Shown here piece after piece: positions 1 through 14,755 of a stretch of 64,000 bases of DNA. The DNA lies in contig JAREIK010005831.1 of NCBI GenBank assembly GCA_029783825.1, positions 51,001 through 115,000 on the forward strand, read 5' to 3'. Numbering within the stretch: the stretch's first letter is position 1; each line of letters begins with the position of its first letter. The translations under genes and the position numbers were made by a program. The notes below the pieces were generated by a model that worked only from the letters and a program-made list of their open reading frames with translations, was not told the origin of the DNA and did no database searches. Source of the DNA: Sapria himalayana (taxonomy: Eukaryota > Streptophyta > Magnoliopsida > Malpighiales > Rafflesiaceae).

Positions 1-42
<42 letters not shown>
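1..42. repeat. (TA)n tract at the window edge
   Basis: Uninterrupted alternating A and T from the first base of the window. It probably continues beyond the left edge. Confidence 0.98.
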
Positions 43-46
<4 letters not shown>

Positions 47-2064
47 AGACTCATAGATTAATTGAAAGATTAATAGAAGGATTAATAGATAAATTTATTT
101 ACAAATTAAGAGATTGATTGATAAATAGACAGACAGATAGATAGATAGACAAATTAATAGATACATAGATAGACATACAGACAGATAGATAGAAAGATAG
201 TATAATAAAAAGATAGATAGAGAGAAAGTTAGATAGATAAATAGTAAAATAGATAGATATATAGATAAAAGATAAATATATAGATAAATAGATAGTTAGA
301 TAGATTAAAAAATAGATAGACTGATAGATATACAGATAGATAGTAAATAAGAAAATGGTAGATAGTTAGATAGACAAACAAACAGATAGATAGATAAATT
401 AGTAGAAAAATAGATAGATAGATATATAGATATATAGATAGATAGATAAAAATAAATAAATTAATAGATAGATAAACAAATAGGCTGATAGATAAATAGA
501 CAAACATAGATATTTAATAGACAGATAGATAGACATGTAGATAGATAGATAGATAGATATATAGATAGATAGATAGACATATATATAAACAAATTTAAAT
601 AGATTTATTGATAAATTGAAATATTTATAGATATACATACAGATAGATAGATAAATAAACATATACACAAATAGATAGACAGATAGATTGACTGATTGAT
701 ATATTGATAGATAGATAGACAAATAGATAAAAAAAAGAAATAAAGAAAGATAGATTGATTGATAAATAAATAGACAGATAGATATACTAAATATTAGACA
801 AATATATGGATAAACTGATAGATAAACAAAAGATAGATAGATAGATAAATAGAGAGATATATAGATAGATAGATAAATAGTTAGATAGAAAAAAGATAGA
901 TAGATTGATAAACATATAGATAGATAAATAAACATATCGATAGATAGATAGAATGATAGATAGATAGATGGAAAGATAGACATATAAATAGATATATATA
1001 TATATATATATAATTAGATAGATAGATATATAGATAAATACATTGATTGATTGATAGTTTTATAGATATGTATTTAGATAAAAAAAACAAATAGTTAGAT
1101 AGATAGATAGATAGTTTGATTGATTGATTGATAGATATATAGATAAATAGACAAATAGATAACCAAATTGTTATATAGATAGATAGACAGATAAATATTT
1201 AAATAGATAGATAAATAAATAGATATATAGTTAGATAGATAGATATACACATATAAAGATAGATTGATAGACAGATAGATATAAAAATAGATAGATAGAC
1301 TGATAGATGGATGGATAGTTATACGAATCAATACATAATAAAAAAGATAGATAGATAAACTGATAGATAGAAGATAGATATACAAATAGATAGAAAGATA
1401 GACATTTTGATAGACATATATATATACAAATTGATAGATATATTGATAGATAAATTGATAGATTGAAAGATAGTTTGATATATAGGTTGATAGTTTGATT
1501 GATAGATAGACTAATAGATAAATAGATAGATAGATGGACAGATGAAGATATAGATAGTAAAATTAGTAGATAGATAGAAATATAGATAGATAAATAGTTA
1601 GACAGATTGATAAACATATAGTGAGATAGATAGATAGATAGATAGAAAGATAGATATATAGATAGATATATAGATAGATAGATAAACATAATTGATATAT
1701 AGATAGATAGATAGACAAATATATAGACAGAAAAATATAAAGATAGATAGATAGACATATAGCTAGACAAGTAGATAGATAGTTAGATGGACTGAGAGAT
1801 TGATAGATAGATAAACATATAATTAGATAAATTGATAAATAAATAGATTGATAAATCGATAGATGGATATACAGATAGAATGGCTGAAAAATAGAAAGAA
1901 AGATAGATAGACATATAGTTGCCTACTTAGATATATACATAGATATATAAATAGATAGATAGATTAATGATATACATATAGATTGATACATAGATAGATT
2001 GATTGATAGACATATAGATAGACAGAAAGATAGACAAATAGATAGAGAGATAGATAGATAAATA

Positions 2065-3566
2065 GATAGACATACTGATAAAGAGATAGAAATATAGACA
2101 TCTAAAAAGATAGATAGATAGATAGATAAGTAGATAAATAGATAAATAGATAATAGATATGATAGATAAACAAATTGATAGAGAGATAGATAGATAGATA
2201 AAAGATAGATAGAAAGATTTATAAATAAAAAGATAGAGAGATATCTCGATAGATAAATAGATAGATTAAGAGATAGATAGTTAGTTAAATAGAAAATTAT
2301 ATAAAGAGATAGTTAGACAAAAAGATAGGCAGACAAATAGACAGAAAGATAGACATGCAGATAGAAAGACTAATAAATCGATAGATAAATAGATAGATAG
2401 ATAGACACATAGATAGACAAACATATAGACAGATATACAAACAGATAGACATATAGATGGAAAGACAAATTGACAAATTGATGATAGACTGGTAGAAAAA
2501 CATATAGACATATAGATATATATAGATAAATAGAAAGATAGATAGATGGATGGACAGACAAAGATATATATAGACAGATAGATAGATAGATACACAGATA
2601 GATAGATAGAATGATAGTTAGACATATAGATGTATAGATAGATAGATAGATAAATTTATAAACAGGTTGATAGACAGATAGTTAGAAGGACGAATAGATA
2701 GATAGATAGATAGAGAAATATATACACATATTGATAGACAATTAGTTAGACTGATAGATATACAATTAGTTAGATTTATAGATAGATAGACATATAGATA
2801 GATTAGTAGATAAATATATATTTAGATCGATAAATAGACACATGGATAGTCAAATCGATAGACATATATTTTGACATATAGATAAAGAGATAGATAGATA
2901 GATAGATAGATAGATAAATAGATAAATAGACATATAGTTAGTCAGATAGATAGATGGATATATAAATAGATAGATAGATAGAAATATACATAGATAGATT
3001 AATTTTTAGATAGATAGATACACAGATAGGCAACTATATAGACAAATAGAAAGACTAATATATAGTAAGATTGATTGGTAGATTCATAAATAGATTAATA
3101 ATTAGATTGATATACAGATTGATAGGCATCTTGTAGACATAATTATAGACATATTGATAAACATATTTATAATCATATTGATCGAGAGATTGATAGATAG
3201 ATTGATAGATAGATTGATAGATAGATTGATAGCCTTGATAGAAAGATTAATAGATAGAAAGATAGACTGATAGATATATAGATAGAGTGATAGATAGATA
3301 GTTAAATAGATAGATAGATAAATAAAAATATAGATAGATAGATAGACAGATAGATAGATAGATAGACTGATAGACTGATATAACATTAGATAAATAGATA
3401 GATAGATATATCGATAGATCGATAGATTCAAAGATAGGCAAGATAGATAGATAGATAGACAAATCGAAGTTAGATTGATATCTTGCTAACTAGATAGATA
3501 GATAAAAAGACATATGAATAGACACAGATAAATAAATAGATAAACAGATATATAAAATAAAAGACT
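2065..3566 (+). repeat. Segmental duplication A inside the GATA array (about 1.5 kb)
   Basis: This block is repeated immediately downstream at 3583-5013. Shared landmarks include CATACTGATAAAGAGATAG (2071 and 3589) and ACAGATATATAAAATAAAAG near the ends (3544 and 4991). The offset falls from 1518 to 1447 bp along the block, so indels have accumulated since duplication. The match runs through many idiosyncratic non-GATA positions and cannot be explained by the four-base period alone. Confidence 0.9.
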
Positions 3567-3582
3567 AATAGATAGACAGATA

Positions 3583-5013
3583 GATAGACATACTGATAAA
3601 GAGATAGAAATATAGACAACTAAAAAGATAGATAGACAAATAGATAAGCAGATAAATAAGTAGATATATATATAGATAGATAGACAAATTGATAGAGAGA
3701 TATATAGATAAAAAGATAGATAGAAAGATTTATAAATAAAAAATAGAGAGATATCTCGATAGATAAATAGATAGATTAAGAGATAGATAGTTAGATAAAT
3801 AGACTAGTTATATAAAGAGATAGTTAGACAAAAAGATAGACAGACAAATAGACAGAAGGATAGACATGCAGATAGAAAGACTAATAAATCGATAGATAAA
3901 TAGATAGATAGATAAACACATAGATAGACAAACATATAGACAGATATACTAACAGATAGACATATAGATGGAAAGACAAATTGACAAATTGATGATAGAC
4001 TAATAGAAAAACATATAGACAGATAAATATATATAGATAAATAGAAAGATAGATAGATAGATGGACAGACAAACATATATATAGACAGATAGATAGATAC
4101 ATAGATACACAGATATATAGATATAATGATAGTTAGACATATAGATGTATAGATAGATAGATAAATTTATAGATAGGTTGATAGATAGATAGTTAGAAGG
4201 ATTAATAGATAGATAGATAGATAAACAAATATATAGACATATTGATAGACAATTAGTTAGACTGATAGATATACAAATAGTTAGATTTATAGATAGATAG
4301 ACATATAGATAGATTAGTAGATAAATATATATTTAGATCGATAAATAGATACATGGATAGTCAAATCGATAGACATATATTTTGACATATAGATAAAGAG
4401 ATAGATAGATAGATAAATAGATAAATAGACATATAGTTAGTCAGATAGATAGATGGATAGATAGACGGATATATAAATAGATAGATAGACAGAAATATAC
4501 ACAGATAGATTAATTTTCAGATAGATAGATACACAGATAGGTAACTATATAGACAAATAGAAAGACTAATATATAGTAAGATTGATTGGTAGATTCATAA
4601 ATAGATTAATAATTAGATTGATATACAGATTGATAGGCATCTTGTAGACATAATTATAGACATATTGATAAACATATTTATAATCATATTGATCGAGAGA
4701 TTGATAGATTGATTGATAGATAGATTGATAGCCCTGATAGAAAGATTAATAGATTGAAAGATAGACTGATAGATATATAGATAGAGTGATAGATAGATAG
4801 TTAAATAGATAGATAGATAGATAGACTGATAGACTGATATAAGATTAGATAGATAGATAGATAGATAGATATATCGATAGATAGATAGATCGATAATCGA
4901 TAGATACAAAGATAAAAAGATAGATAGATAGACAAATTGAAGTTAGATAAGAATACATATGAATAGACACATAGATAAATAAATAGATAAACAGATATAT
5001 AAAATAAAAGACA
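3583..5013 (+). repeat. Segmental duplication B inside the GATA array (about 1.45 kb)
   Basis: Second copy of the 2065-3566 block in direct tandem orientation. It is about 70 bp shorter, mainly through loss of GATA units in its right half. Differences are scattered substitutions and repeat-unit indels, which suggests an old but clearly recognisable event. Confidence 0.9.
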
Positions 5014-5442
5014 TATAGATAATTAGATAGATAGATAGATAGACACATAAATAAAAAGAAAGATATAAATATATAAACATATAGATAGATTGATATATAG
5101 ACAAATAGATGAAAAATTAAAAAGATAGATAGATAGCCATATAGATAAAAAGATAGAAAGATATAAAGTTAAATTAAATGACAAACAGATAGATAGAAAA
5201 ATAGATAGTTAGATAGATAGACACATATACAAATAAATAAAAAATTAGATAGATAGATAGAGAGACAGACAGACAGATAGATAGATAAAATGAAAGATAG
5301 AAATATAAAATTATAGATTGGCAGATAGATAAACCGATACTTTGATAGATAGACATATATATAGAAAGAAATATAAGCAAATAGATAGATAGATAAATTA
5401 ATAGATAATTAGAGAGATAGATATATAGATTGATAGATAGAC

Positions 5443-5475
<33 letters not shown>

Positions 5476-6857
5476 CTTAGTTAGACAGATAGATAAAGAT
5501 TTTGATAGAATAATAGATAAACAGATTGATATACAGATAGTTAGATAAATAGATAAATAATTAGGTAGACAGATAGATGGATAATAGATAGATATATAAA
5601 TAGAAAGGAACATAGTTAAATAGATATATAGATAGATAGAAAAATATAAAGATTAATAATTAGACAAATAGATAAACACATATATAGAGAGATTTAAATA
5701 TAAATTGATGTACATAAAGATAGAAAGATAGTTAGATAAATAGAGAGATAGATGGACAAATAGATAGACGAATACATAGATAGATAGACTGAAGGATTGA
5801 TAAATGGAAAGATACATGGATAGATAGATGGATAGATATAAAGATAGATAGATGGATCTAAAGACAATCACATACATATATAGATATTTAGATTGATAGA
5901 TTGATGAATAAATTGAAAGTTAGTTTGATTGATAGATTAATAGATAGATTGATAAATAAATTTATAGGCAGATAGATAGATTGATTGATAAATATATTGA
6001 TAGATAGAAAGATAGATAAATTGATAGACATATAGAAAGACAAATAGATACATTGATAGATAGATAGACAAATAGAAAATTAAAATATTGACAGATAGAT
6101 TGATATATAGATAGATAGATTGATTGATTGAAAGATAGATAGAATAATATAAAAATAAATACATAAATAGATAGATTGTTATATAAATAGATAGATAGAT
6201 AAACAAAAAGAGAGACAGATAGACAAACAAATAGATTAAAAGATTAAAAGATCGATAGATATATAGATAGATAGAAAGATAGATAGATCGGTAGGTAGAT
6301 ATAAAGATATATAGATAGATATATAGATAAACATAAAGATAGAATTGTAGATAGACATATAGATAGACAATTTAATAGAATAATAGATAGACATATAGAT
6401 TGATAGATAGATCGATATTTAGATAAATAGATAGATAGATAGATGGATGGACAGACAGACAGATAGATAGATAAATTGATAGTAAATAAATATATTGATA
6501 GACAAATAGATAGAAAGAAATATAGATAGTTAGATACATAGATAAATAGAAAAATAGACACATAGATAGATTTCTAGATAGATAAACAAATAGATAGAAA
6601 AATATTAAGACAAATATATAGATAGAATGATAGATTGATAAATAGAAATTTAGAAAGATAGGTAGATAGAAGATAGAAAAATAAATAGACACATAGATAG
6701 AAAGATAGATAAAAAATTAGTGAGACAGATAAATAAAGAGAAAGATAGGGGGATAGATAGACGCATAGATAGATATATAGTTTTATAGATAGAAAGATAT
6801 ATAGTTTTATAGATAGATAGATACATAGACAAATAGATAGATATATAGACACTTCGT

Positions 6858-6889
<32 letters not shown>

Positions 6890-6960
6890 TAGATAGATAA
6901 ATAGATAGATTGAAAGATATTCAAATCGATAGAAAAAAAATTTGAAAGACATATAGATAG

Positions 6961-7276
6961 TTAGTTAGATAAATAGATAGTTATATAGATAGACAGTTAT
7001 ACAAAAAGATAGATAGTTAATTAGACAGAGAGTTAGATAGATTGATAGAAATATAGATATACATACATATAAATAGATAAATAGAAATATAAATTAACAA
7101 ATAGATAGACAGACAGATAGATAGATAGATAAATAGACAGATAGATAGACAAATTGATAAAAAAATAGTTAGACAGATATATAGATAGTTAGTTAGATAA
7201 ATAGATAGTTAGATAGACAAATAGTTATACAAAAAGAAAAATGGATAAATAGACAGAGAGTTAGACAAATTGATAG
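6961..7276 (+). repeat. Short tandem duplication (228-bp offset) next to the orientation switch
   Basis: The segment at 6961-7052, which contains TTATACAAAAAGATAG and ACAGAGAGTTAGA, recurs at 7189-7276 with a few changes. It lies within 60 bp of the GATA-to-TATC switch. Confidence 0.8.
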
Positions 7277-7439
7277 ATAGATAGATAGATAGATGGATAG
7301 ATAGAGAGATAGGTAGATGGATAGATTGATAGATATTTGTCTGTCTATATATTTATCTTTCTATATGTCTATCTATCTATCTAAATATATATCTAAGTAT
7401 CAATCTATCTATCTATTTAACTATTTATATATCTATCTA

Positions 7440-7960
7440 TCTATCGATTAATTTTCTATCTATCTATCTCTCTATCTATCTATTATCTATGTGTCTATCC
7501 ATGTGTATATCTATCTTTCTATCTATTTGTCTATCTATCTATATATCTATTTTGTCTACCTATTTTTCTATTTTTCAATTAATATATCTATCTGTTTATA
7601 TATCTTTCTATCTTTATATATATATATATGTCTATATATTTGTTTATCTATATGTTTATCTACTTATCTATATATCTATATATTTATCTAACTATATATT
7701 TGTCTATCTATCTATCTATCTATTGTTTATCTATTTATCAATCTATCTATCTATTTGGCTATCTATTTATCTATCTATCTATTAGTGTATCTATCTGTCT
7801 AATTATCTTTGTATCAATTAATCAATTTATATGTCTATCACTCCATCTATCAATCTATGTATCAAATTATATATCAATCTAATTATCAATATGTCTATCA
7901 GTCTATTTATAAATCTAACTATCTATCTATTTGTCCATCTATCTATCTATCAATCTATCT
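7440..7960 (-). repeat. Duplicated segment in TATC arm, copy 1
   Basis: Contains the landmark TTATCTATGTGTCTATCCATG near 7483-7503 and, further on, TAATTATCTTTGTATCAAT near 7800. Both recur in the same order about 1.72-1.74 kb downstream. The right part also resembles a segment near 13603-13675. Confidence 0.8.
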
Positions 7961-8666
7961 ATTTATATGTTTATCTATCCATCTATTTATGTGTCTATCT
8001 ATTAATCTATCTTACTATTTGTTAATCGATCAATTTATCCATCTATCTTTTTATCTATCTATATATTTTTCTATTGATTTATCATTATATCTATCATTTG
8101 TCTATATAACAATCTATACAACTATCTTTCTATCTGTCTGTCAATCAATCTAGCTATCTATCTAACTAATTATTTGTTAAATTATCTATCTATCTATTTA
8201 TCTGTATATCTATATATATATTTATCTATCTATTTATATAATAATCTAATTATCTATCTATAGATCTATCTAAAGATCAATCTATCAATCAATCAATCCA
8301 TTTATATATCTATCTAATTATCTATCTTTTTATCTAACTATTTATCTATCTATTTCTCTATCTATCTACATATCGATTTGTTTATCTAATGCTTATTTTC
8401 TTTCTATCTATATATTTATATATCAATTTATTTATCTATCTATCTATATATCTACCTATCTATCTATTTATCTCTCTTTCTATCTAATGTCAATCTATCT
8501 TTCTATCAATCTATATAATTATTAATCTATTTATGTCAATTTGTTTATCAATTAAACTATCCAACTATTTATTTTTAAATCTATCTACCTATTTATTTGT
8601 CTATCTATCTTTGAATCATTCAATATATCTATCTGTTTATCTATCTATATATCTATCTATCTATCT

Positions 8667-8681
8667 GTGTGTGTGTGTGTG
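8667..8681 (+). repeat. Short (GT)n microsatellite
   Basis: About seven GT units within the TATC array, the only clear GT run in the window. Confidence 0.9.
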
Positions 8682-9164
8682 AGTATCAGTCTTTCTATAT
8701 TTTTTTCTCTCTATCAATCTATCTTACTATCTTTTTATTTATTTATCTATCATTATATCTATTTATTTACTGTTCTACCTATATGTTTATCAATCTGCCT
8801 ATAAATATCTGTCTATCACTTTGTTATCTATCTTTCTATTTAGTATCTCTAAGTCTCTTTATTTTTTTTATCTATATATCTATCTATTTGTCTATCAATT
8901 TGTATATATATTAGCCTATCTATCTATCTATCTATATGTCATTATTTATATCTATCTATGTGCATATCTATCTATCTACCTATATCTCAATATATCTATC
9001 TATCTAACTATTGTCAATATATCACTCTATCTAACTATCTATCTAATTGTCTATCTATATATTTATATGTCTATCTATCTATCAGTCAAGCTGGCTATCT
9101 ATCTATCTATCTATCTATATATCTATCTATCTATGTATATATCTATCTATCTCTCTATCTATTT

Positions 9165-9690
9165 AATTGCTTTCTATCTATCTATCTATCTCTCTATTTA
9201 TCTATTATCTATGTGTCTATCCATGTGTATTTCTATCTTTATATCTATCTGTCTATCTATCTATCTACATATTTATTTTTCTACCTATTTTTCTATATAT
9301 CAATTAATATATCTTTCTGTGTATTTGTCTTTCTATCTTTCTATCTATTTATCTATCTATTTGTTTATCTATATTTCTATCTACCTATCTATCAACTATC
9401 TATTTATCTATCTAAATATTTATCTATCTATTTATCAATCAATATATCTATCTATCTATTTATCTATTTGATCATCTATCTATCTATCTGTATGTCTGTA
9501 TGTCTAGCTATATTTCACTCTATTTATTTATTTATCTATCTAATTATCTTTGTATCAATCAATCTATCATATATGTTATCAATCTATCTTTCATTCTAAT
9601 TATCAATGTCTATCAATCTGTTTATCAATCTAACTATCTATCTACTTAACTATCTATTTGTTTATATCTATCCATCTATCATATGTGTAT
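9165..9690 (-). repeat. Duplicated segment in TATC arm, copy 2
   Basis: Second copy of the 7440-7960 block. The GTGTCTATCC landmark moves from 7491 to 9213 and the AATTATCTTTGTATCAAT landmark from 7801 to 9543. The 20-bp drift between the two offsets reflects small indels. Confidence 0.8.
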
Positions 9691-12600
9691 CTTTTTGACT
9701 ATCTATACATCTATCTATTTATCTATCTTTATATTCATCAATCAATCTATCTATCTATATTTATTTATTTTCATACCTATTTATGTATCAATCTGTCTAT
9801 CTATCTATCTATATGTGTATCTATCTATTTATTTTGTATCTATTTTTTTATCTATCTATCTGTCTGTCTGTATATATATCTATTTATATATCTGTCTATC
9901 TATCATTTTATTTATATTTTTATCTATCTGTCTATCTATCTGAATATCTATATATTTATCTATCTATCTATCTATTTATTTTTTATATATGTCTATCCAT
10001 CTATCTATATATCTATCTATAAATTTGTCTATTTATCTTCCTATCTATATGTCTATCTATTAGTCTATCTTTGTATCTATCTTTTGTCTATATATTTATT
10101 TATCTATATAACTATCTATTTTTCTATCTATTTGTATATTTATCAATCTATCTATAAATATGTCTTTATATCTCTCTTTATTTCTTTCTAACTATTTGTC
10201 TATATATCTTTCAATCTATCTATCTATATTTTTGTGTATTTATCTATATATCTAATGTTGATCTATCTTTCTTTTATACTATTTGTATATCTATCTATCT
10301 GTTATATATTTCCTATCTAACTAACTAACTATCTATCTATCTATTCTATTTATCTATCTATCAATCTATTTTTATTTATATCTATCTATCTTTATATCTA
10401 ACTATCTTTCTTTCTATCTATTATTTATGTGTCTATCAATATATCTATATATCTATCTATCTATATGTCTATCTATATATTTTTTATCTATTTTTCTATC
10501 TATCTATCTATCTATATGTCTTTCTTTTTGTTTATCTATTTGTCTATCTATATATCTATCTACATATTTATATATATGTTTATAAATATTTTTATTTATC
10601 TTTCTATATAATCATCTATCTATCTATATATCTATGCATCTATTTGTATATCAATCTATCTTTCTATCTATCTATATATCTATATATCTATCTATCTATT
10701 TATTTATATGTATATCTTTCTATCTATTTATCTATCTATTTGCCTATCTATCTATTTATATATCTCTCTACCTAATGTTTATATATCAATCAATCTATCA
10801 ATCTTTATATCTTTCTATCTATTAGTCAATCAATCAATCTATTTGATTATTTATATTTCTTTAAATCTATCTGTCTATCTATCTATATAATAATCTAAGT
10901 ATCTAACTCTTTATCTATCTGTCTATCTATCTATGTATCTATCTGGTTATTTGTCTAACTATTTTTTTATCTATATATCTATATGCCTATATATGTATCT
11001 ATCTATTTGTATATCTATCTATCTATCTATCTATTATCTATCTATGTATCAGTCTATCTATCAATTTATCTGTCAGTCTATATATCTAACTATCTGTCTA
11101 TATATCTTTCTTTATATCTGTCTATTTATTTGTCTAACTATGTTTCTAACCATCTATCAAAATATTTATCTATCAATTTGTCTATATATCTTTATATCTA
11201 TATGTCTATCTATTTATCTAACTATCAAAGAATGTATGTGTATATATATTAGTCTATTTATATGTCTATTATCTGTCTAACTAATGTCTCTATTTCTCTC
11301 TATCTATCTAACTATCTATCTATGTGTCTATATATATATATATATATGAATATGTCTATATATCAATCTATCTATTTGTCTATATATCTTGTGTATCTAT
11401 CAATCAATCAATTTGTTTTTCTATTTATCTATATGTCTATCTATCTGTCTATCTTTCTATCTATATTTCAATCTATCTATCTATCTATATATCAGAATAT
11501 ATATATATATATATATATATCTTTATATCTATCTATTAATCTATATATCTTTCTATATATCTATTTATCATATATCTACCTTCTATCTATATGTGCATCT
11601 ATAATTCTATCTATTTATCTGTCTATCTATCTGTCAAGTTATCTTTCTATCTATCTGTATATCTTTTTATCTATCTATCTATGTACCAATGACCAATCAA
11701 TCTATTTGTTTATCAATATTTTTATCAATCTATCTATCTATCACATTATCAATATGACTATCAATCTGTCTATCAATTTGTCTATCTATATATCTATATA
11801 TCTATTTGTTTGTCTAAATATCTATTGATTGTCTATCTATCGATATGTCTATCTATTCATCTATCTATACATTTAATTATCTGTCTATCTATTCGTCAAT
11901 CTATATGTTTATCTAACTATCTATCTATCTATTTATCTATTTGTATTTCTGTCTGTCTATCTATCGATCAATCTATATATGTTTCTATCTATCTATATAA
12001 CAATCTGTATATGCATTATCTATCTATCTATCTATCTATCTACCTATCTGTCTATCTTACTAACTATTTGTTGATCTATCTATCTTACTTTATTTCTTTC
12101 TATTTTTTATCTACGTGTCTATCTATCTATCTATATATGTATCTATTTGTTTATTTATTTATCTATCTATCTACCTAATTATTTATATATATATCTAACT
12201 ATCTGTCCATCAATCTATCTATAAATCTATCTATCTATATGTTTATTTTTCTATCTAACTAACTAACTATCTATCTATATGTTTACTTAACTATCTATAT
12301 ATCTATCTATCTATTGATCTATCCGTCAATCTATCTATTTATATATCAATCTAAATATCTATCCATAGATCTCTAAATTAACCTATTTATCTATGTCTAT
12401 CTATCTTTATATCTCTTTGTCTAACTATCTATTTAACTATCTTTATATCTAATATCTATCTATCTATCATTTTTTCTTTCTATCTTTATGTTTGTATATC
12501 TATATTTCAATATATCTATTTATCTAGCTAAATATTTATATTTATCTCTCTCAATCTATCTGTCTATCAATATATGTTTCAATTTGTTTAACTATCTTTT

Positions 12601-13123
12601 TATTTATCTATCTATCTATTTGTGTATTTATCTATTTATTTGTCTATCTATTTTACTATCTATCTATCTATCTATCTTTCTAGTTGTCTATCTATGTCTA
12701 TATATATATATATCTATCTATCTATTTATGTATCTATCAGACTATCTATCCGACTATATATATGTCTATTTATTTGGCTTTCTATCTGCCTATTTATTTT
12801 TTATGTATTTGTATATACATCTATCTATATATCTATCTTTCAATTTGTCTATCTATCTTTATATCTATATGTCTATCTATTATTCTATCTATCTATCTAT
12901 TTGTCTATCTATATGTCTAACTATATGTCTATCTAAATGTCTATATTTTTATCTATTTATCTGTCTATCTATCAATCAAAATATCTATATATTTATCTAT
13001 CTATCTATAAATCTATTTATCTATATTTTTATTTATTTATCTATCTATATATCTATCTATATCTATCTGTTTATGTTTCAATCTTTCAATATGTCTATCT
13101 ATCTTTTAGTCTATTTGTTTAAC

Positions 13124-13156
<33 letters not shown>

Positions 13157-14145
13157 GTCAGTCTATTTTTCTATCTATTTGTATATCTATGTATTTATCT
13201 ATCTATTTATCTATCAATCTATCTATTTATCTTTCTATCTATCTTTCTATCTCACTATCTATCTATTATTTATGGGTATATGCATTTATCTATCTATCTA
13301 TCTATCTATTTGTCTATTTATATGTCTTTCTTTTTGTCAATATATCTATGTATCTATCTATCTATCTGACTATATGTCTTTCGATTTGTTTATATATTTG
13401 TCTATCTATTTGTATATCTATATGTCTATCTACCTATCTATCTATTTGTCTATCTATATGTCTATTCATGTATTTATATTTGTCTAACTATATGTCTAAC
13501 TATCTATCTATCTATCCATCTTTTTGTCTATCTATCTGTCAAGCTAACTTTCTATCTATCTATTTATCTATCAATATATCAATAAATCTATCTATATGTC
13601 TATCAATCTATTTATCAATCTAATTATCAATATGTCTATAAATCTGTTTATCAATCTAACTATCTATCTATTTGTCTTTTTATCTATCTGTATATCTATC
13701 TATCTATCTACCTATATATATGTCTATCTATACATCTATCTATGCATCTATCTACCTTTATATCTATCCATCTATCTATCTATATATTTATCTATATATC
13801 TATCTATATTTCTATTTAACTATCTATGGATCAAACTATCTATATATGTGTCTATCTTTCAATCATACTAACTTTTTATCTATCTATCTATTTGTAAATC
13901 TATCTGTCTATTGATCTATCTAACTATTTGTTAATCAATCTATCTATATGTATATCTATCTATCTATCTAGCTCTTTATTTATCTATCTATCTATGGATC
14001 TCTATATCATTCTATATATCTATTTATATATATATATATATCTATCTATCTATCTGTCCTTTGATCTTTCTATCAATCTATCTATCTATATGTATATCTA
14101 TTTATCTAACTAACTATCTATTTATATGTCTATAGCTCGATCTAT

Positions 14146-14183
<38 letters not shown>

Positions 14184-14373
14184 CTCTATATATTTGTATA
14201 TATATCTATTTATCTATCTATTTATCTATCTCTCATTATATATATATCTATCTATCTATCTATCTCTCAGTCAATGTGTCTTTCTATTTGTATATCTATT
14301 TTTTAATATATATGTCTATCTATCTATATATATGTCTATATGTATGTCCGTCTATCTATATGCCTCTATATTT

Positions 14374-14376
<3 letters not shown>

Positions 14377-14411
<35 letters not shown>
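14377..14411. repeat. (TA)n tract
   Basis: About 35 bp of alternating T and A embedded in the TATC array, one of a series of similar tracts in this arm. Confidence 0.95.
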
Positions 14412-14415
<4 letters not shown>

Positions 14416-14516
14416 ATCTATCTATCTATCTCTTTATTTATCTATCTATCTATCTAGCTATTTCTTTATCCATCTATCTATTTAGCTTTCTATCTATCTA
14501 TTTATCCATCAATCTC

Positions 14517-14549
<33 letters not shown>

Positions 14550-14722
14550 CTATCTATCTATTAGTCTATATATATCTAACTATATTACTAGTGATCTATC
14601 TATCTGTATGTCTATCAATTAGTCTATCTATATTTCTATTTTTCTGCCTATCAATTTATGTATCTATATGTCTATTTATTTATCCATCTATCGATCGATC
14701 TATCTAGCTATCTATTTATCTG

Positions 14723-14755
<33 letters not shown>

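Larger units (their letters stand above)
1..7333 (+). repeat. Degenerate GATA satellite array, arm 1 (GATA strand)
   Basis: Almost every position fits a four-base period built on GATA, with frequent GACA, AATA, TTGA and GTTA variants. A run of alternating TA occupies the first 42 bases. The plus strand is purine-rich, so long reading frames appear only on the minus (TATC) strand, where a pure repeat reads Tyr-Leu-Ser-Ile without stops. I see no codon bias, domain or start context that would indicate a protein. The arm contains a tandem duplication of about 1.5 kb and a 228-bp duplication near its right end, so it evolves by larger unequal exchanges as well as slippage. It ends abruptly at about 7333, where the orientation reverses. 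Confidence 0.97.

Noticed and set aside
229..7000. Many minus-strand frames encoding Tyr-Leu-Ser-Ile-rich proteins in the GATA arms
   Set aside because: TATC repeated in any frame gives TAT CTA TCT ATC and never a stop, so long frames are automatic on this strand. Overlapping frames have the same composition and there is no start context, domain or codon bias.
7250..7420. Recent inverted duplication centred on 7333
   Set aside because: The reverse complement of 6960-7330 does not share its irregular landmarks with 7334-7700; only the four-base period matches.
12488..13369. 293-codon plus-strand frame resembling a multi-pass transporter
   Set aside because: Pure repeat translation. Two other frames over the same bases look equally hydrophobic.
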